A DNA stretch of 64,000 bases from Lysobacteraceae bacterium NML93-0793 (GCA_002324875.1 NTJG01000017.1:1-64000), one strand, 5' to 3'. Shown: positions 42,582-55,123, counted from the stretch's first letter. The notes: generated by a model not told the origin, from the sequence alone. Numbers and translations are program-made.

Positions 42582-44546
42582 ATGGCCGACCAGTCCCAGT
42601 TCGCGCTGTTGCGGCAGCGTCGCTTCCTGCCTTACTTCACCGTCCAGGCCCTGGGCGCGTTCAACGACAACGTCTACCGGCAATCGATCATCGCGTTGCT
42701 GTTCTTTCTGGGCGTCAGCACGGCCGAGCGCACGCTCTACACCAATCTCGCGCCGGCACTCTTCATCCTGCCGTACTTCCTGTTCTCGGCGATCGCCGGG
42801 CAGATCGCCGAGAAGCTGGAGAAGCAGCGGCTGATCGTGATCACCACCGCGATGGAGATCGTGATCATGTCGGTCGCGGCCGCGGGCTTCCTGCTCGAGA
42901 ACATGCCGGTACTGCTGGTCGCGCTGTTTCTCACCGGTATGCAGTCCACGCTGTTCGGGCCGGTGAAGTATTCGATCCTGCCCTCGGTGCTGCGCCCCGA
43001 GGAGCTCACCGGCGGCAACGGCCTGGTCGAGATGGGCACTTCGATCGCGATCCTCGCCGGCATGATCTACGGCGGCCTGGTGTTCAAGCTCGCCGGCAGC
43101 TTTGGTCCCGAAGCGGCCGCGCTGTCGGTGGTCACGCTGGCGGTGGCCGGCAACGTGGTCGCACGCCTGATTCCGAAGGTCGATGCCGGCGCGCCCGCGC
43201 TCAAGGTCAACTGGAATCCGATCCCCGAATCACGCGCGGTGCTGCGTCTGGCCCGACGCCAGCTCGCGGTGCGCAATGCGATCCTCGGCGTGTCCTGGTT
43301 CTGGTTCGTCGGCACCGTTCTGACCGCGCAGTTGCCCACCTATGCCGAGGTGTATCTGGGCGGCGTGGTCAACGACACCACGCTGTACATCTTCGCGCTG
43401 GCCCTGTTTTCGGTCGGCGTGGGCGTGGGCTCGCTGCTGTGCGAGAAGCTCTCGGCGCGCACGGTGGAGATCGGCCTGGTGCCGCTGGGTGCGTTCGGCA
43501 TCACCGCCTTCCTCCTGGATCTGTATTTCGCGCGGCCCGGTCTGCCCCCGGCCACGGGGCTCACGATCGCGCAGTTCCTGCAGGCGCCGGGCGGCTGGCG
43601 CATCGCGGTCGACCTCATCGGGATCGGTCTGTTCACCGGCGTATTCGTCGTGCCGCTGTTCGCGCTCATCCAGAGCCGCACGCCGAAGTCGGAACTGTCG
43701 CGGGTGATCGCCGGCCTCAACATCCAGAATTCGCTGTTCATCGTCACCGCCGCGGTGCTCGGCGTGCTGGTGCAGATGGACGGCGTCAGTGTCGGCGGCG
43801 TGCGCATTCCGCTGCCCGGCCTGAGCATTCCGCAGGTATTCCTGGCGCTGGGCATCGCGAACCTGCTGGTGGCGATCTGGATCTTCACCCTCGTGCCCGA
43901 GTTCCTGATGCGCCTGGCGAGCATGCTGCTGGTGCGCGCGCTGTACCGCCTGCGCGAGCGCGACGTGGATCCGGCAATCCCGGCCGAGGGCCCGGCGCTG
44001 ATCGTCTGCAACCACGTGAGCTACATGGACGCACTGATCCTGGCGGCGGCGATTCCGCGGCCGGTGCGCTTCGTGATGTACCACCGCATCTTCGCCATTC
44101 CCGGCCTGCGCTGGATCTTCCGCCACGCCAAGGCGATTCCGATCGCCGGCGCGAAGGAAGACCCGGTGCTGATGCAGAAGGCCTTCGATGCGATCGACGC
44201 CGCGCTGGCCGACGGCGAACTGGTCGGCATCTTTCCCGAGGGGCAGCTCACGCGCGACGGCGGGATCGGACCGTTCAAGGGCGGGGTCGAGCGCATCCTC
44301 GCGCGCGCCGCCGAACGCGGCCAGCCGGTGCCTGTGGTGCCGATGGCGCTGCGCGGCATGTGGAGCAGCATGTGGAGCCGACGCGGCGACGCGGCGGGTG
44401 CCGGGCGCCTGGCACGCATGCGCGTGCCGCGTCGCTTCCGCGCACGCATCGAGGTGGTGGCAGGTCCGCCGATCGACGCATCGACCGACGTGACCGCCGC
44501 CGCTCTCGAAACGCACGTGCGTGCATTGCGCGGCGATGCCGCCTGA
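42582..44546 (+). CDS. MFS transporter fused to a 1-acyl-glycerophosphate-type acyltransferase
   Basis: A 654-residue fusion. The N-terminal 410 residues form a major-facilitator domain like the lysophospholipid flippase LplT (LGAFNDNVYRQSIIALLFFL; about 12 hydrophobic segments). The C-terminal 200 residues form a PlsC-type acyltransferase with NHVSYMD (H478-x4-D) and FPEGQLTRDG. In enterobacteria LplT works with the separate Aas acyltransferase/acyl-ACP synthetase; here transport and acylation are joined and no AMP-binding domain follows. Likely role: recovery and re-acylation of lysophospholipids. Confidence 0.85.
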   Translation: MADQSQFALLRQRRFLPYFTVQALGAFNDNVYRQSIIALLFFLGVSTAERTLYTNLAPALFILPYFLFSAIAGQIAEKLEKQRLIVITTAMEIVIMSVAAAGFLLENMPVLLVALFLTGMQSTLFGPVKYSILPSVLRPEELTGGNGLVEMGTSIAILAGMIYGGLVFKLAGSFGPEAAALSVVTLAVAGNVVARLIPKVDAGAPALKVNWNPIPESRAVLRLARRQLAVRNAILGVSWFWFVGTVLTAQLPTYAEVYLGGVVNDTTLYIFALALFSVGVGVGSLLCEKLSARTVEIGLVPLGAFGITAFLLDLYFARPGLPPATGLTIAQFLQAPGGWRIAVDLIGIGLFTGVFVVPLFALIQSRTPKSELSRVIAGLNIQNSLFIVTAAVLGVLVQMDGVSVGGVRIPLPGLSIPQVFLALGIANLLVAIWIFTLVPEFLMRLASMLLVRALYRLRERDVDPAIPAEGPALIVCNHVSYMDALILAAAIPRPVRFVMYHRIFAIPGLRWIFRHAKAIPIAGAKEDPVLMQKAFDAIDAALADGELVGIFPEGQLTRDGGIGPFKGGVERILARAAERGQPVPVVPMALRGMWSSMWSRRGDAAGAGRLARMRVPRRFRARIEVVAGPPIDASTDVTAAALETHVRALRGDAA

Positions 44547-44638
44547 ACACGCGATGCACCCGGAGCGTTAAAGTAAGGCCGCCCCGACTCTGCGGATGAC
44601 GGGACCGTCTGCATTCTTGCCTTGCACAGGAGACCGCA

Positions 44639-45046
44639 ATGAGTTCGATCCCTCCCGTTCCGCCTTCGGCACCGCCACCGCCTCCACCGCCGGGCGATCC
44701 CTACGGCGCCCCTGCGGCGATGCCGGGCACGCCGATCGCCCCGGGCACCGTGCCCAACTACCTGGCGTGGGCGATCATCGCGACCGTGCTGTCGCTGTGC
44801 CTGTGCTGCGTCATCGGCACGATTCCGGGCATCGTCGCGATCGTGTTCGCCGCCAAGGTCAACACGCTGCTCGGCCAGGGTGACCTGGCCGGCGCCCAGC
44901 GCGCGTCCAACACCGCGAAGGTGTGGTGCTGGGTGACCACGGGCCTGTGCATCGTCGGCCTGCTGTGGACCGTCTACTCGCTGACGCTCGGTGGGGGCAT
45001 GGAGCAGTACCGGATGATCTTCGAGCAGATGCAGAGCGGCGTCTGA
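44639..45046 (+). CDS. CD225/dispanin-family membrane protein
   Basis: A 135-residue protein with a Pro-rich cytoplasmic start (PPVPPSAPPPPPPPGDP) and two hydrophobic segments in CD225 arrangement: NYLAWAIIATVLSLCLCCVI with GIVAIVFAAKVNTL, then VWCWVTTGLCIVGLLWTVY. Its stop overlaps the next start by one base. It forms a group with the DUF2752 and TM2 genes that follow, common in this family of bacteria. Function unknown. Confidence 0.8.
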   Translation: MSSIPPVPPSAPPPPPPPGDPYGAPAAMPGTPIAPGTVPNYLAWAIIATVLSLCLCCVIGTIPGIVAIVFAAKVNTLLGQGDLAGAQRASNTAKVWCWVTTGLCIVGLLWTVYSLTLGGGMEQYRMIFEQMQSGV

Positions 45047-45483
45047 TGCACGCTGCCGGCAGCCGGGCGTCGCAGCGCCCGACCGCGCGTCTCGTCGCCC
45101 TCGCCGGCGCCGGAACCGCGCTGGTCGGCGGCGGCGCCTGGCTGCTGCGCACGTTCGATCCGAATGCACCGGGCAATCCGTTTCCGCCCTGCATGTTCTA
45201 CGCCGCGACCGGCTGGCACTGCCCCGGTTGCGGTCTCACCCGCTGCCTGCACGCGCTCGCCCACGGCGATCTGCCGCAAGCAATGGCGATGAATCCGCTG
45301 CTGTTGGTGCTGATGCTGCTGACGCCCGTGTTCGTGGCCTGGCGCCTCGGCTGGCGGCCGCGTGTCCTGCAGCCCATGGCGCGCCTGATGTCCACGGCGA
45401 CGTTCTGGATCGGTCTGCTGGCGCTCTACGGCGTGGCACGCAATCTGCCGTGGGCGCCGTTCACGCTGCTGGCACCGGGCTGA
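45046..45483 (+). CDS. DUF2752 membrane protein
   Basis: A 145-residue protein with the DUF2752 core: CMFYAATGWHCPGCGLTRCL, HALAHGDLPQAMAMNPLLLV. The conserved CPGCGLTR motif could bind metal or form disulphides. Three membrane segments. Starts on the stop of the CD225 gene (TGATG), so coupled. No known function. Confidence 0.83.
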   Translation: MHAAGSRASQRPTARLVALAGAGTALVGGGAWLLRTFDPNAPGNPFPPCMFYAATGWHCPGCGLTRCLHALAHGDLPQAMAMNPLLLVLMLLTPVFVAWRLGWRPRVLQPMARLMSTATFWIGLLALYGVARNLPWAPFTLLAPG

Positions 45484-45557
45484 TCGCCCCGGCCTGCGTT
45501 TATCCTTGACGTATTCAGCGGGCCGCCGTGGCCGCGCTCCGATCAAGGGATTGCCCG

Positions 45558-45875
45558 ATGTCGTCGCCTCCGCCCGTACCGCCACAGGTGCAGCACGTGC
45601 ACCACCACTACGTCCCGGCGAAGTCCAGCGGCACCGCGGCGATACTGGAACTCGTGCCGGGCATCTTCATCCAGACCTTCGGCATCGGCCATCTCTATGC
45701 AGGCAACGTCGGCACCGGCCTGCTCTTCATGTTCGGCTACTGGGCGCTGGCCGTCGTCAATCTGATGCTGTGCTTCGTCTTCATCGGCTTCATCACCTGG
45801 CCGATCTGCTGGATCGCGACCGCCATCCTCTCGACGATCATCGCCTCGAACTCGGTGAAATCAGCGCGCGTCTGA
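45558..45875 (+). CDS. TM2-domain membrane protein
   Basis: A 105-residue protein with a short His/Pro-rich head (VQHVHHHYVPAKSS) and a TM2 domain: LVPGIFIQTFGIGHLYAGNV, GTGLLFMFGYWALAVVNLML, and WPICWIATAILS. TM2 proteins form hairpins in the inner membrane; function not known. The last 15 bases overlap the end of the oppositely oriented nudC. Confidence 0.82.
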   Translation: MSSPPPVPPQVQHVHHHYVPAKSSGTAAILELVPGIFIQTFGIGHLYAGNVGTGLLFMFGYWALAVVNLMLCFVFIGFITWPICWIATAILSTIIASNSVKSARV

Positions 45876-46754
45876 CGCGCCTTGCATACGCGTCGCGTGC
45901 CACTGCGCAATCAGCCAGCGCGAGATCGAGGAGCGCGGCGACAGGGCAAGCTCAGGATGCGCGTCGTCCAGCGCGCGACCGATCGCGTCGACGTCGAACC
46001 AGCGCGCGTCCTCCAGTTCGTCGTTGACCTGCGGCGCATCGGGTTCGGCCTCGGCAATGAAGCCGAGCATTAGCGAGGACGGAAACGGCCACGGCTGCGA
46101 CGCCTGATAGCGGCAGCTGCGGATACGCACCGCACTTTCCTCGAAGACCTCGCGCACCACGGTCTGCTCGAGCGTCTCGCCCGGCTCGACGAACCCCGCG
46201 AGCGTGGAATAGCGATGCGCCGGCCACGCGGCCTGGCGGCCGAGCAGCAGGCGCTCGCCATCGGTGACCGCGACGATCACTGCCGGATCCGTCCGCGGAT
46301 AGTGTTCGAGGCCGCAGCCGGTGCAGCGGCCGAGCCAGCCGGCACGCGCCCAGGCCAACGGCGCCGCGCAGGCACCGCAGAAGCGGTGACGACTGCGCCA
46401 GTGCAGCACGGCGCGCGCCTGTGCGAACGCCGTGGCCTCGCGCGCCGGCCATTGCGCGGCGGCGCTGCGCAGATCCGTCACGCCATGCGCCGGCAGCGCT
46501 GCCGGCGCATCAGCCGCAGGCAGCGCGAACCAGCCCTGATCGCCGTGCAGACCGAGAAACACCGCGGTCTCCGGGCGCGGGCCCACTGCCGTGCCGATCA
46601 ACTGCGGCGGCGCACCGTCGGCGTCCACGGCCGCATCGCCGCGCGCGTCCAGCACGAGCACGCGTGCGTCGGGCCACAGCCGGGCCAGGGCCTCGGAGTC
46701 GGTGCGCAGATGTTCTGCGCGATCAAGCGGCGCGTCGACGAAGCTGAAGTCCAT
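45861..46754 (-). CDS. nudC: NAD-capped RNA hydrolase / NADH pyrophosphatase
   Basis: Removes NAD caps from RNA 5' ends and hydrolyses NADH. 297 aa. The zinc ribbon is visible (CGACAAPLAWARAG, CTGCGLEHYPRTDPAV), then the Nudix box GFVEPGETLEQTVVREVFEE and the NudC-specific SQPWPFPSSLM. N-terminal NUDIX-like domain residues 1-110 are less conserved. Converges on the TM2 gene with 15 bp of overlap. Confidence 0.94.
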   Translation of the reverse strand: MDFSFVDAPLDRAEHLRTDSEALARLWPDARVLVLDARGDAAVDADGAPPQLIGTAVGPRPETAVFLGLHGDQGWFALPAADAPAALPAHGVTDLRSAAAQWPAREATAFAQARAVLHWRSRHRFCGACAAPLAWARAGWLGRCTGCGLEHYPRTDPAVIVAVTDGERLLLGRQAAWPAHRYSTLAGFVEPGETLEQTVVREVFEESAVRIRSCRYQASQPWPFPSSLMLGFIAEAEPDAPQVNDELEDARWFDVDAIGRALDDAHPELALSPRSSISRWLIAQWHATRMQGASDAR

Positions 46755-46828
46755 CGGCGGATTATCGCCACATCCGCGTCGCGTGGCGCATCACGCCCGC
46801 GGCACGCGACGCGCGTGCGCGCGTCGTC

Positions 46829-47206
46829 TCAGACGGTGAAGCTGCTGCCGCAGCCGCAGGTCGACTTCGCGTTCGGGTTGCGGATCGTGAACTGGGCGCC
46901 GTGCAGGCTCTCGACATAGTCGACGGAGGCACCCATCAGGTACTGCAGGCTCAGCGGATCGACGACCAGGGTGACGTCGTCGGTCACGATCGCCAGATCG
47001 TCGTCGCCGCGCTGCTCGTCGAATTCGAATCCGTACTGGAACCCGGAACACCCGCCGCCCTGGATATACACGCGCAGGTTCAACGCCGGATTGCCTTCGC
47101 CCTCGATCAGCTCGCGCACCTTGGAGGCGGCGGCCGGCGTGAACTCGAGCGGCCGGTCCAGCGACTGGTAGCCCGGGGCTTCGAGCGAGAAGACATCGTT
47201 GTTCAT
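46829..47206 (-). CDS. erpA: Iron-sulfur cluster insertion protein ErpA (A-type carrier)
   Basis: Delivers Fe-S clusters to target enzymes. 125 aa, start ATG 47206. The three ligand cysteines of A-type carriers are visible: [13 protein letters not shown] and the C-terminal [11 protein letters not shown]. It lies 32 bp after the DUF6776-like gene on the same strand and probably shares its transcript. Confidence 0.93.
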   Translation of the reverse strand: MNNDVFSLEAPGYQSLDRPLEFTPAAASKVRELIEGEGNPALNLRVYIQGGGCSGFQYGFEFDEQRGDDDLAIVTDDVTLVVDPLSLQYLMGASVDYVESLHGAQFTIRNPNAKSTCGCGSSFTV

Positions 47207-47238
47207 GGCGCACAGGATGGGGGCCGCGGCCCCCGGCT

Positions 47239-47970
47239 TCAAGCGTCGGGAGCGGAACGCGGCGTCACGTCGGCCCAGCTGAACGCACGCTCCACCGCGC
47301 TGCCGCGTTGGGGCGCCAGACGCACCGTCACGCGCAGCGGCTGAAAGTCCGGCGGCAGCACGATGTCGCCCTCCACCTGCTGGAAATACTTGAACGAAAA
47401 CTCGACGCCCTGCGCATCCGCGCTCTGGCGCAGATCCGACCAGTCCAGCGTTTCAAGACGCCCATCGCGGGTGCCCTCGATCGCCAGCCGCATCTCGCCG
47501 ATGCTGGCAGCGTCGCGATTGAGGCTCTGGGTCAGCGTAGCGGTGTAGTGCCAGCCCTGATCGGTGCGCGGCTGCAGGCGCAGCTCGTGCACGGTCAGCC
47601 CGCGCCGCTGCGCGGTGGAACCCACGAAGCGCTCGTAGAACGCGACATCCGCGCGCAGCGCCGCGATCTCCTCGTCGCGCTCGGCGAGCGTGTTCTGCAC
47701 GTCGCGGTTCGCGTCGCGGCTGATCTGGTCGGAGCGGGTGAGTGTGGCGACCTGCTGCTGCAACTGCTCGATCTGCGCCGCCTGATCGGCCAGTTGCCGC
47801 TGCGGATGATCGCTGCCGGGGGCGAACAGCTGCCACGCCCCCCAGATCCCGAACAGCAACGACAGGACGACCACCGCGATCGCAGCGAGCACCCAGCGCA
47901 TGCCCGGCGTGGTCGAAGACATGGCGGCGCCGGGGCGGGGCGCCGGGCCGGTGGAGGCGGGCTCGGTCAT
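47239..47970 (-). CDS. DUF6776-like membrane-anchored coiled-coil protein
   Basis: A 243-residue protein. One membrane segment ([20 protein letters not shown]) follows a short cytoplasmic start, then a coiled coil ([20 protein letters not shown] through [15 protein letters not shown]) and a beta-rich periplasmic domain ([20 protein letters not shown]). This architecture and the linkage to erpA match DUF6776 proteins of xanthomonads, in which a bactofilin gene often lies between; here none does. Start ATG 47970. Confidence 0.72.
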   Translation of the reverse strand: MTEPASTGPAPRPGAAMSSTTPGMRWVLAAIAVVVLSLLFGIWGAWQLFAPGSDHPQRQLADQAAQIEQLQQQVATLTRSDQISRDANRDVQNTLAERDEEIAALRADVAFYERFVGSTAQRRGLTVHELRLQPRTDQGWHYTATLTQSLNRDAASIGEMRLAIEGTRDGRLETLDWSDLRQSADAQGVEFSFKYFQQVEGDIVLPPDFQPLRVTVRLAPQRGSAVERAFSWADVTPRSAPDA

Positions 47971-48074
47971 CGCCACGGTATAGCGAGCGGGCCGAAGGGG
48001 CGTCAAGGCCAGGCCCTGCCTATACTCGCCGGCGTTGGGCGACGGTTGGCGTTTGCCCACGACGGAGCGATGCG

Positions 48075-48662
48075 ATGTCGGACGCCCATCTGTTCGCGAC
48101 CGGCGTGCTGCTGGCCTGGCTTGCCGGCGTGCGCGCGTATCTGACCGTGTTCGGTGTCGGCGTGGCCGGCGCGCTGGGTTGGCTGGACCTGCCACCGGCG
48201 CTCGAGGCCACGACCTCGCCGTGGGTGCTCGGCGTGTCGGGAAGCCTGGCGCTGGTGGAATTCTTCACCGACAAGATTACCGGTGTCGACTCGGGCTGGG
48301 ACCTGCTGCAGACACTGGCACGCGTGCCCGCGGGCGCGTTTCTCGCGGCGGCCGCGCTGTCGCCGGACGGCGAACTCGGCGCCGGCATGGCGGCTGCCGG
48401 CGCCGGCGTCGCGCTCACCAGCCATGCGTTCAAGGCCGGAACACGACTGCTGCTCAATGCCTCGCCCGAGCCCTTCAGCAATGTCGCGGTGTCGACCGCG
48501 GAAGACGGGGTGACGCTCGGCGCGCTCGGCCTGATCCTCGTCTCGCCGTGGCTGGCACTGGCCCTGGTGCTGGGGGCCGCCGTGCTGCTGGCCCTGGCCC
48601 TGCTGTGGGTGATGCGCCGGTTGCGACGGTCGCGTCGACCTGCGGGCCGTGCGCCGGGCTAG
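48075..48662 (+). CDS. DUF4126 membrane protein
   Basis: A 195-residue protein with DUF4126 features: ATGVLLAWLAGVRAYLTVFG, EFFTDKITGVDSGWDLLQTL and LLLNASPEPFSNVAVSTAED. Several hydrophobic, glycine-rich segments put it in the inner membrane; the tail is basic. Divergent from the DUF6776-like gene by about 100 bp. Function unknown. Confidence 0.8.
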   Translation: MSDAHLFATGVLLAWLAGVRAYLTVFGVGVAGALGWLDLPPALEATTSPWVLGVSGSLALVEFFTDKITGVDSGWDLLQTLARVPAGAFLAAAALSPDGELGAGMAAAGAGVALTSHAFKAGTRLLLNASPEPFSNVAVSTAEDGVTLGALGLILVSPWLALALVLGAAVLLALALLWVMRRLRRSRRPAGRAPG

Positions 48663-48751
48663 AACCCGCGCCCGGAGCCGACGTTGCCGCGTCCTCACGG
48701 GTGTCACCGGTTAAAGTTGCCTGCTTGCCCCCATCGCGTCAGAGTCCGCCC

Positions 48752-50572
48752 ATGTCCGATGCCGACAGCCGCCAACGCGCCGAATTCCCGCCGACCGCCT
48801 ACTGGCGGCGCTGGGCGGCCGACGCGGGACAACCCACGCGTCCCGTCGATCCGGCCGATACCGTGCGCCAGGACACGGCGGCCGTCGCTGCGTCGTCGAC
48901 CCCGGCCGCGACGCCCGAACCCGCGCATCGCGTGCTGATCGTCGAGGACGATCCCAGCCAGGCGCTGTTCGCAGAAAGCGTCCTCAACGGCGCGGGCTTC
49001 GAAGCGCGCGTGGTCGGCGTGGCCGCGGAGTTCCTGGTCACGACCGCCGAGTTCCAGCCGGCGCTGGTGCTGATGGACCTGCACATGCCCGGCATGGACG
49101 GCGCGGAGCTGACGGCCCTGCTGCGCCAGCAGCCTGCGCTTTCGCATATCCCTGTGGTGTTTCTCACCGGTGACGACGATCCGGAGCGGCAGTTCGAGGT
49201 CATGGAAGTCGGCGCCGACGATTTCCTCACCAAGCCGGTCCGTCCGCGTCATCTGGTCGCCGCCGTGCAGAACCGCATCCGCCGCGCGCGCGCATTGCAG
49301 CAGATGCCGGATCCGGGACGCCATCCGGTCACCGGTCTGCACAGCCGGATCGAACTTCTGCAGCGGCTGGCGGACGCGATTCCGTCACGGCCCGCGGGCG
49401 CGCTGGGCTTCATCGAAATCGAGGGCGTCACCGCGCTGCGCGACCGCTACGGCTACGCGGGCCTGGAAACCATCCTCACCGATGCCGGGCGTCATCTGCG
49501 CCAGCTGGTGGGTGATGCGCCGGCGACCCGCCTCAACGACAACACCTTCCTCGTGTTCGCACCCGACGTCGCGCGTTCCGAGCTCGACGGCTGGGCGCGC
49601 GGGCTGCGCGACGGCATCGGCAGCCATGCCTTTCCGCTCGGCGACCAGAGCATCCGTCTGCGCGCGCTGGTCGGTTATGCCGATCTGGCCCACGGCTACG
49701 AGGATCCCGGCAATGCCCTCGCATCGGCCGAACAGGCGCTGCGCGAGTCGCGCGGCACGCCGGTGGGCATCGCGGTGCATCTGCCCGTCGCCGCGCCGGC
49801 GGTCGGCGGGACCGCCGACGCCTTCGTCGACGATCTGCGCGATGCGTTGCAGGACAACCGCATCGAGCTGGCGTTCCAGCCGATCGTCGCGGTCGCCGGT
49901 GGCGACGAGGCCCAGTACCAGACGCTGCTGCGCCTGCGCGGACGCGACGGGGAACTGCACTCCGCCGCCCGTATCCTGCCGGCCGCCGAGAGCGCGGGCC
50001 TGCTCTACGACATCGATCGCCGGGTGATCGAACTCGCGCTGGCCACGCTGGTCGAGCGCAGCAAGCGCGGCGGCGCGATGCGCCTGTTCGTGTCGCAGTC
50101 CTCGCGCAGCCTGATCCAGGCGGGTCACGCCGACTGGCTGCTGCAGCAGCTCGAGGCCTCGGGTGTCGCCGGCGCGTCGCTGGTGATCGACGTCCGCCAG
50201 GAGGATGCGCTGATCCACGCGCTGTCGTTGCAGGAGTTCTGCGCGAGCATGGTGCCGGCGGGCGTACAGTTGTGCCTCGGCCAGTACGCGGCGGGCGACG
50301 ATGCCGACGCGTTGCTCGCGCAGCTTCCGCTCGGCTTCGTGCGGCTGGCGGCGCGGTACTCGCGGCAGCTCGACGAGCCCAAGGTGCGCGACGAGATGCG
50401 CGGCGCGGTCGAACGCGCCCATCGCCTGGGCCTGCAGGTGATCGGCCAGCAGGTGGAAGATCCCCAGGCGGCGGCCACGCTGTGGATGAGCGGTATCGAC
50501 TACATCCAGGGCAACCTGGTCCAGCGCGTCGCCGATGCGCTCGACTTCGACTTCCATCACTCGGTGCTCTGA
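48752..50572 (+). CDS. Receiver-GGDEF-EAL protein with degenerate catalytic motifs (FimX-like c-di-GMP effector?)
   Basis: A 606-residue response-regulator-like protein. The receiver domain (about 60-180) keeps E65/D66, phospho-acceptor D109, T139 and K161. The GGDEF domain (about 190-340) has NDNTF (262-266) in place of GGDEF, so it cannot make c-di-GMP. The EAL domain (about 360-600) opens with ELAFQPIVA but has TLLRLRG where E-A-L should be, and lacks typical metal ligands, so hydrolysis is unlikely. Such double-degenerate proteins (for example FimX) act as c-di-GMP receptors. It ends five bases before a hybrid kinase gene, its likely phosphodonor. Confidence 0.83.
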   Translation: MSDADSRQRAEFPPTAYWRRWAADAGQPTRPVDPADTVRQDTAAVAASSTPAATPEPAHRVLIVEDDPSQALFAESVLNGAGFEARVVGVAAEFLVTTAEFQPALVLMDLHMPGMDGAELTALLRQQPALSHIPVVFLTGDDDPERQFEVMEVGADDFLTKPVRPRHLVAAVQNRIRRARALQQMPDPGRHPVTGLHSRIELLQRLADAIPSRPAGALGFIEIEGVTALRDRYGYAGLETILTDAGRHLRQLVGDAPATRLNDNTFLVFAPDVARSELDGWARGLRDGIGSHAFPLGDQSIRLRALVGYADLAHGYEDPGNALASAEQALRESRGTPVGIAVHLPVAAPAVGGTADAFVDDLRDALQDNRIELAFQPIVAVAGGDEAQYQTLLRLRGRDGELHSAARILPAAESAGLLYDIDRRVIELALATLVERSKRGGAMRLFVSQSSRSLIQAGHADWLLQQLEASGVAGASLVIDVRQEDALIHALSLQEFCASMVPAGVQLCLGQYAAGDDADALLAQLPLGFVRLAARYSRQLDEPKVRDEMRGAVERAHRLGLQVIGQQVEDPQAAATLWMSGIDYIQGNLVQRVADALDFDFHHSVL

Positions 50573-50577
50573 CGCCC

Positions 50578-53460
<2,883 letters not shown>

Positions 53461-53510
53461 GGACGGGCACGGTCCCGTCGTCGACCACGGCGGGGCCGGC
53501 GATGGACGAC

Positions 53511-53984
53511 TCAGTCGTCGTCCATCTGGCTCTGCAGGTAATTCTCTTCACCGATTCGGGCGATCAGGTCGAGCTGGGTTTCGAGCCAGTCGACGTGCTC
53601 TTCCTCGTTGGCGAGGATATCGGCGAGCAGCTTGCGGCTGACGAAATCACCGACCTGTTCGCAGTGCGCGATCCCCTCGCGCAGCACCGGCAGGCCCTCG
53701 AGTTCGAGCGCCAGATCGCATTCGAGCAGTTCGCGCGGCGTCTCGCCGATGCGCAGCTTGCCCAGCGCCTGGAAGTTCGGAAGACCCTCGAGAAACAGGA
53801 TGCGCTCCGACAGGACGTCGGCGTGCTTCATCTCCTCGATCGACTCTTTGTACTCGTGCTTGCCGAGCACGTTGAGTCCCCAGTTCTTCAGCATCTTGGC
53901 GTGCAGGAAGTACTGGTTGATCGCCGTGAGTTCGTTGTACAGCGCCTGGTTGAGATAGCGGATGACCTGCGCGTCGCCTTTCAT
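53511..53984 (-). CDS. bfr: Bacterioferritin
   Basis: A 157-residue subunit of the 24-mer iron store with ferroxidase activity. Ferroxidase-centre residues are in the expected places: [12 protein letters not shown], the [12 protein letters not shown] region (E and H ligands with the heme-binding Met near residue 52), and [14 protein letters not shown]. The neighbour bfd on the same strand encodes the ferredoxin that releases the iron. Confidence 0.94.
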   Translation of the reverse strand: MKGDAQVIRYLNQALYNELTAINQYFLHAKMLKNWGLNVLGKHEYKESIEEMKHADVLSERILFLEGLPNFQALGKLRIGETPRELLECDLALELEGLPVLREGIAHCEQVGDFVSRKLLADILANEEEHVDWLETQLDLIARIGEENYLQSQMDDD

Positions 53985-54101
53985 CGGCGGACTCCTGGAA
54001 CGTCGGATCGCGCCACTCTAACGACTCGCGCGCCGCGGTGACGGAACGCGAATCGTGCGCATTGTTTTACGCGGACGCCGGCGGCGCGAGGGTCATGCCG
54101 G

Positions 54102-54314
54102 TCAGGCGGCGGAGGCGATCAGCGGCAGATCGATCACAGGCGAAGCCGCGCGTGCGTGATACGCGTCGAGCAGACCGGCCGCCATGTCCATGCAGCTGCC
54201 GCAGGTTGCGCCACAGCCGGTGCGCATCGTCAGTTCGGACACCTCGCGGCAGCCGTTCGCGGCGGCCTGGCGGATCTGGGAATCGGTGACGCCGTTGCAG
54301 ATGCAGACGAACAA
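54102..54314 (-). CDS. bfd: Bacterioferritin-associated ferredoxin
   Basis: A 70-residue [2Fe-2S] protein that reduces and mobilises iron from bacterioferritin. The four cluster ligands are C4, C6, C38 and C41 (CICNGVTD; CGATCGSC). The only start giving the family N-terminus is TTG at 54314. It lies about 120 bp upstream of bfr on the same strand. Confidence 0.88.
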   Translation of the reverse strand: MFVCICNGVTDSQIRQAAANGCREVSELTMRTGCGATCGSCMDMAAGLLDAYHARAASPVIDLPLIASAA

Positions 54315-54338
54315 GGCGAGGTCCTGACGATGGGGCTG

Positions 54339-54385
54339 GGCGCCATTTCGCCAGAAACGAGAATCACTGTCAAATGAGAGTGGTT
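54339..54385 (-). promoter_or_regulatory. Candidate promoter upstream of bfd, possibly iron-controlled
   Basis: On the minus strand a perfect TTGACA -35 box (54368-54373) is followed 17 bp later by CGAAAT as a possible -10. The overlapping AT-rich sequence around 54355-54380 has GATTCTC/CTCATTT elements that resemble half of a Fur box. bfd is commonly Fur-repressed, which supports the idea, but the match is weak. Confidence 0.4.
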
Positions 54386-54978
54386 CAGCCCGCGCCGTCG
54401 GAATCGCGCGTCCGGCCCTGCACGCCCACCCGCTGCCGGCGCTGCGGACGCCGTGCCCGCGGCCGGGTCTCGACCAGCGGCGCCGGAATAGCCTGCGTGC
54501 CCGCCACCTGGCGCGCCAGCGGCGCGAGATGCCGCAACGCGCTCGAGTACACACCGCGCTTGAAGACGACCACATGCTCGAGCGGATACCAGAAGTCCAC
54601 CCAACGCCAATGGTCGAACTCCGGTTTCTCGGTCAGGTCGAGGCGCAGCTGGTCGTCGTCTCCGACGAACTGGAGCAGGAACCAGACCTGCTTCTGGCCG
54701 ACACAGACGATACGGTCGTTGCGGCGGATCGCACGTTGCGGCAGCCGGTAGCGCAGCCAGCCCGGCGTCGCACCGAGGACGGCCACATGCTCGGGCAGCA
54801 GCCCGGTTTCCTCGCGCAGCTCGCGGTACATCGCTTCGAGCGGCGTCTCGTCGGTGTTCATCCCGCCCTGCGGGAACTGCCAACCGTCGCGGCGCACACG
54901 CCGCGCCCAGAACACCCGGCCATCCGGGCGCATCAGCACGATACCGACGTTGGGCCTGAACCCGTCCGGATCGATCAC
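54385..54978 (-). CDS. rppH: RNA pyrophosphohydrolase
   Basis: Removes pyrophosphate from RNA 5' ends to start decay. 197 aa from GTG 54978, giving the family opening [14 protein letters not shown]. The Nudix box is [20 protein letters not shown], and [12 protein letters not shown] and [20 protein letters not shown] are typical RppH. The C-terminal 45 residues are basic and Arg-rich. The last gene before bfd on this strand; it starts about 105 bp from the tRNA terminator. Confidence 0.92.
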   Translation of the reverse strand: MIDPDGFRPNVGIVLMRPDGRVFWARRVRRDGWQFPQGGMNTDETPLEAMYRELREETGLLPEHVAVLGATPGWLRYRLPQRAIRRNDRIVCVGQKQVWFLLQFVGDDDQLRLDLTEKPEFDHWRWVDFWYPLEHVVVFKRGVYSSALRHLAPLARQVAGTQAIPAPLVETRPRARRPQRRQRVGVQGRTRDSDGAG

Positions 54979-55082
54979 GATGCGGACTCCTAAATGCGAT
55001 TGACATGCGTCACTGGCTTCGACTCTGCCATGCCCCGCGCGAGGGGACAAGTTCGAGCTGAACCTCGGGATACGTGCCACGA

Positions 55083-55108
55083 AAAAGCCCGCGACAGGGC
55101 GGGCTTTT
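55083..55108 (-). terminator. Intrinsic terminator after tRNA-Met
   Basis: AGCCCGC (55086-55092) and GCGGGCT (55099-55105) form a 7-bp stem with a 6-nt loop, flanked by A-runs and T-runs on both sides, so it can act in either direction. It lies 16 bp after the tRNA 3' end on the minus strand. Confidence 0.85.
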
Positions 55109-55123
55109 CGTCGATCGTCGCAT

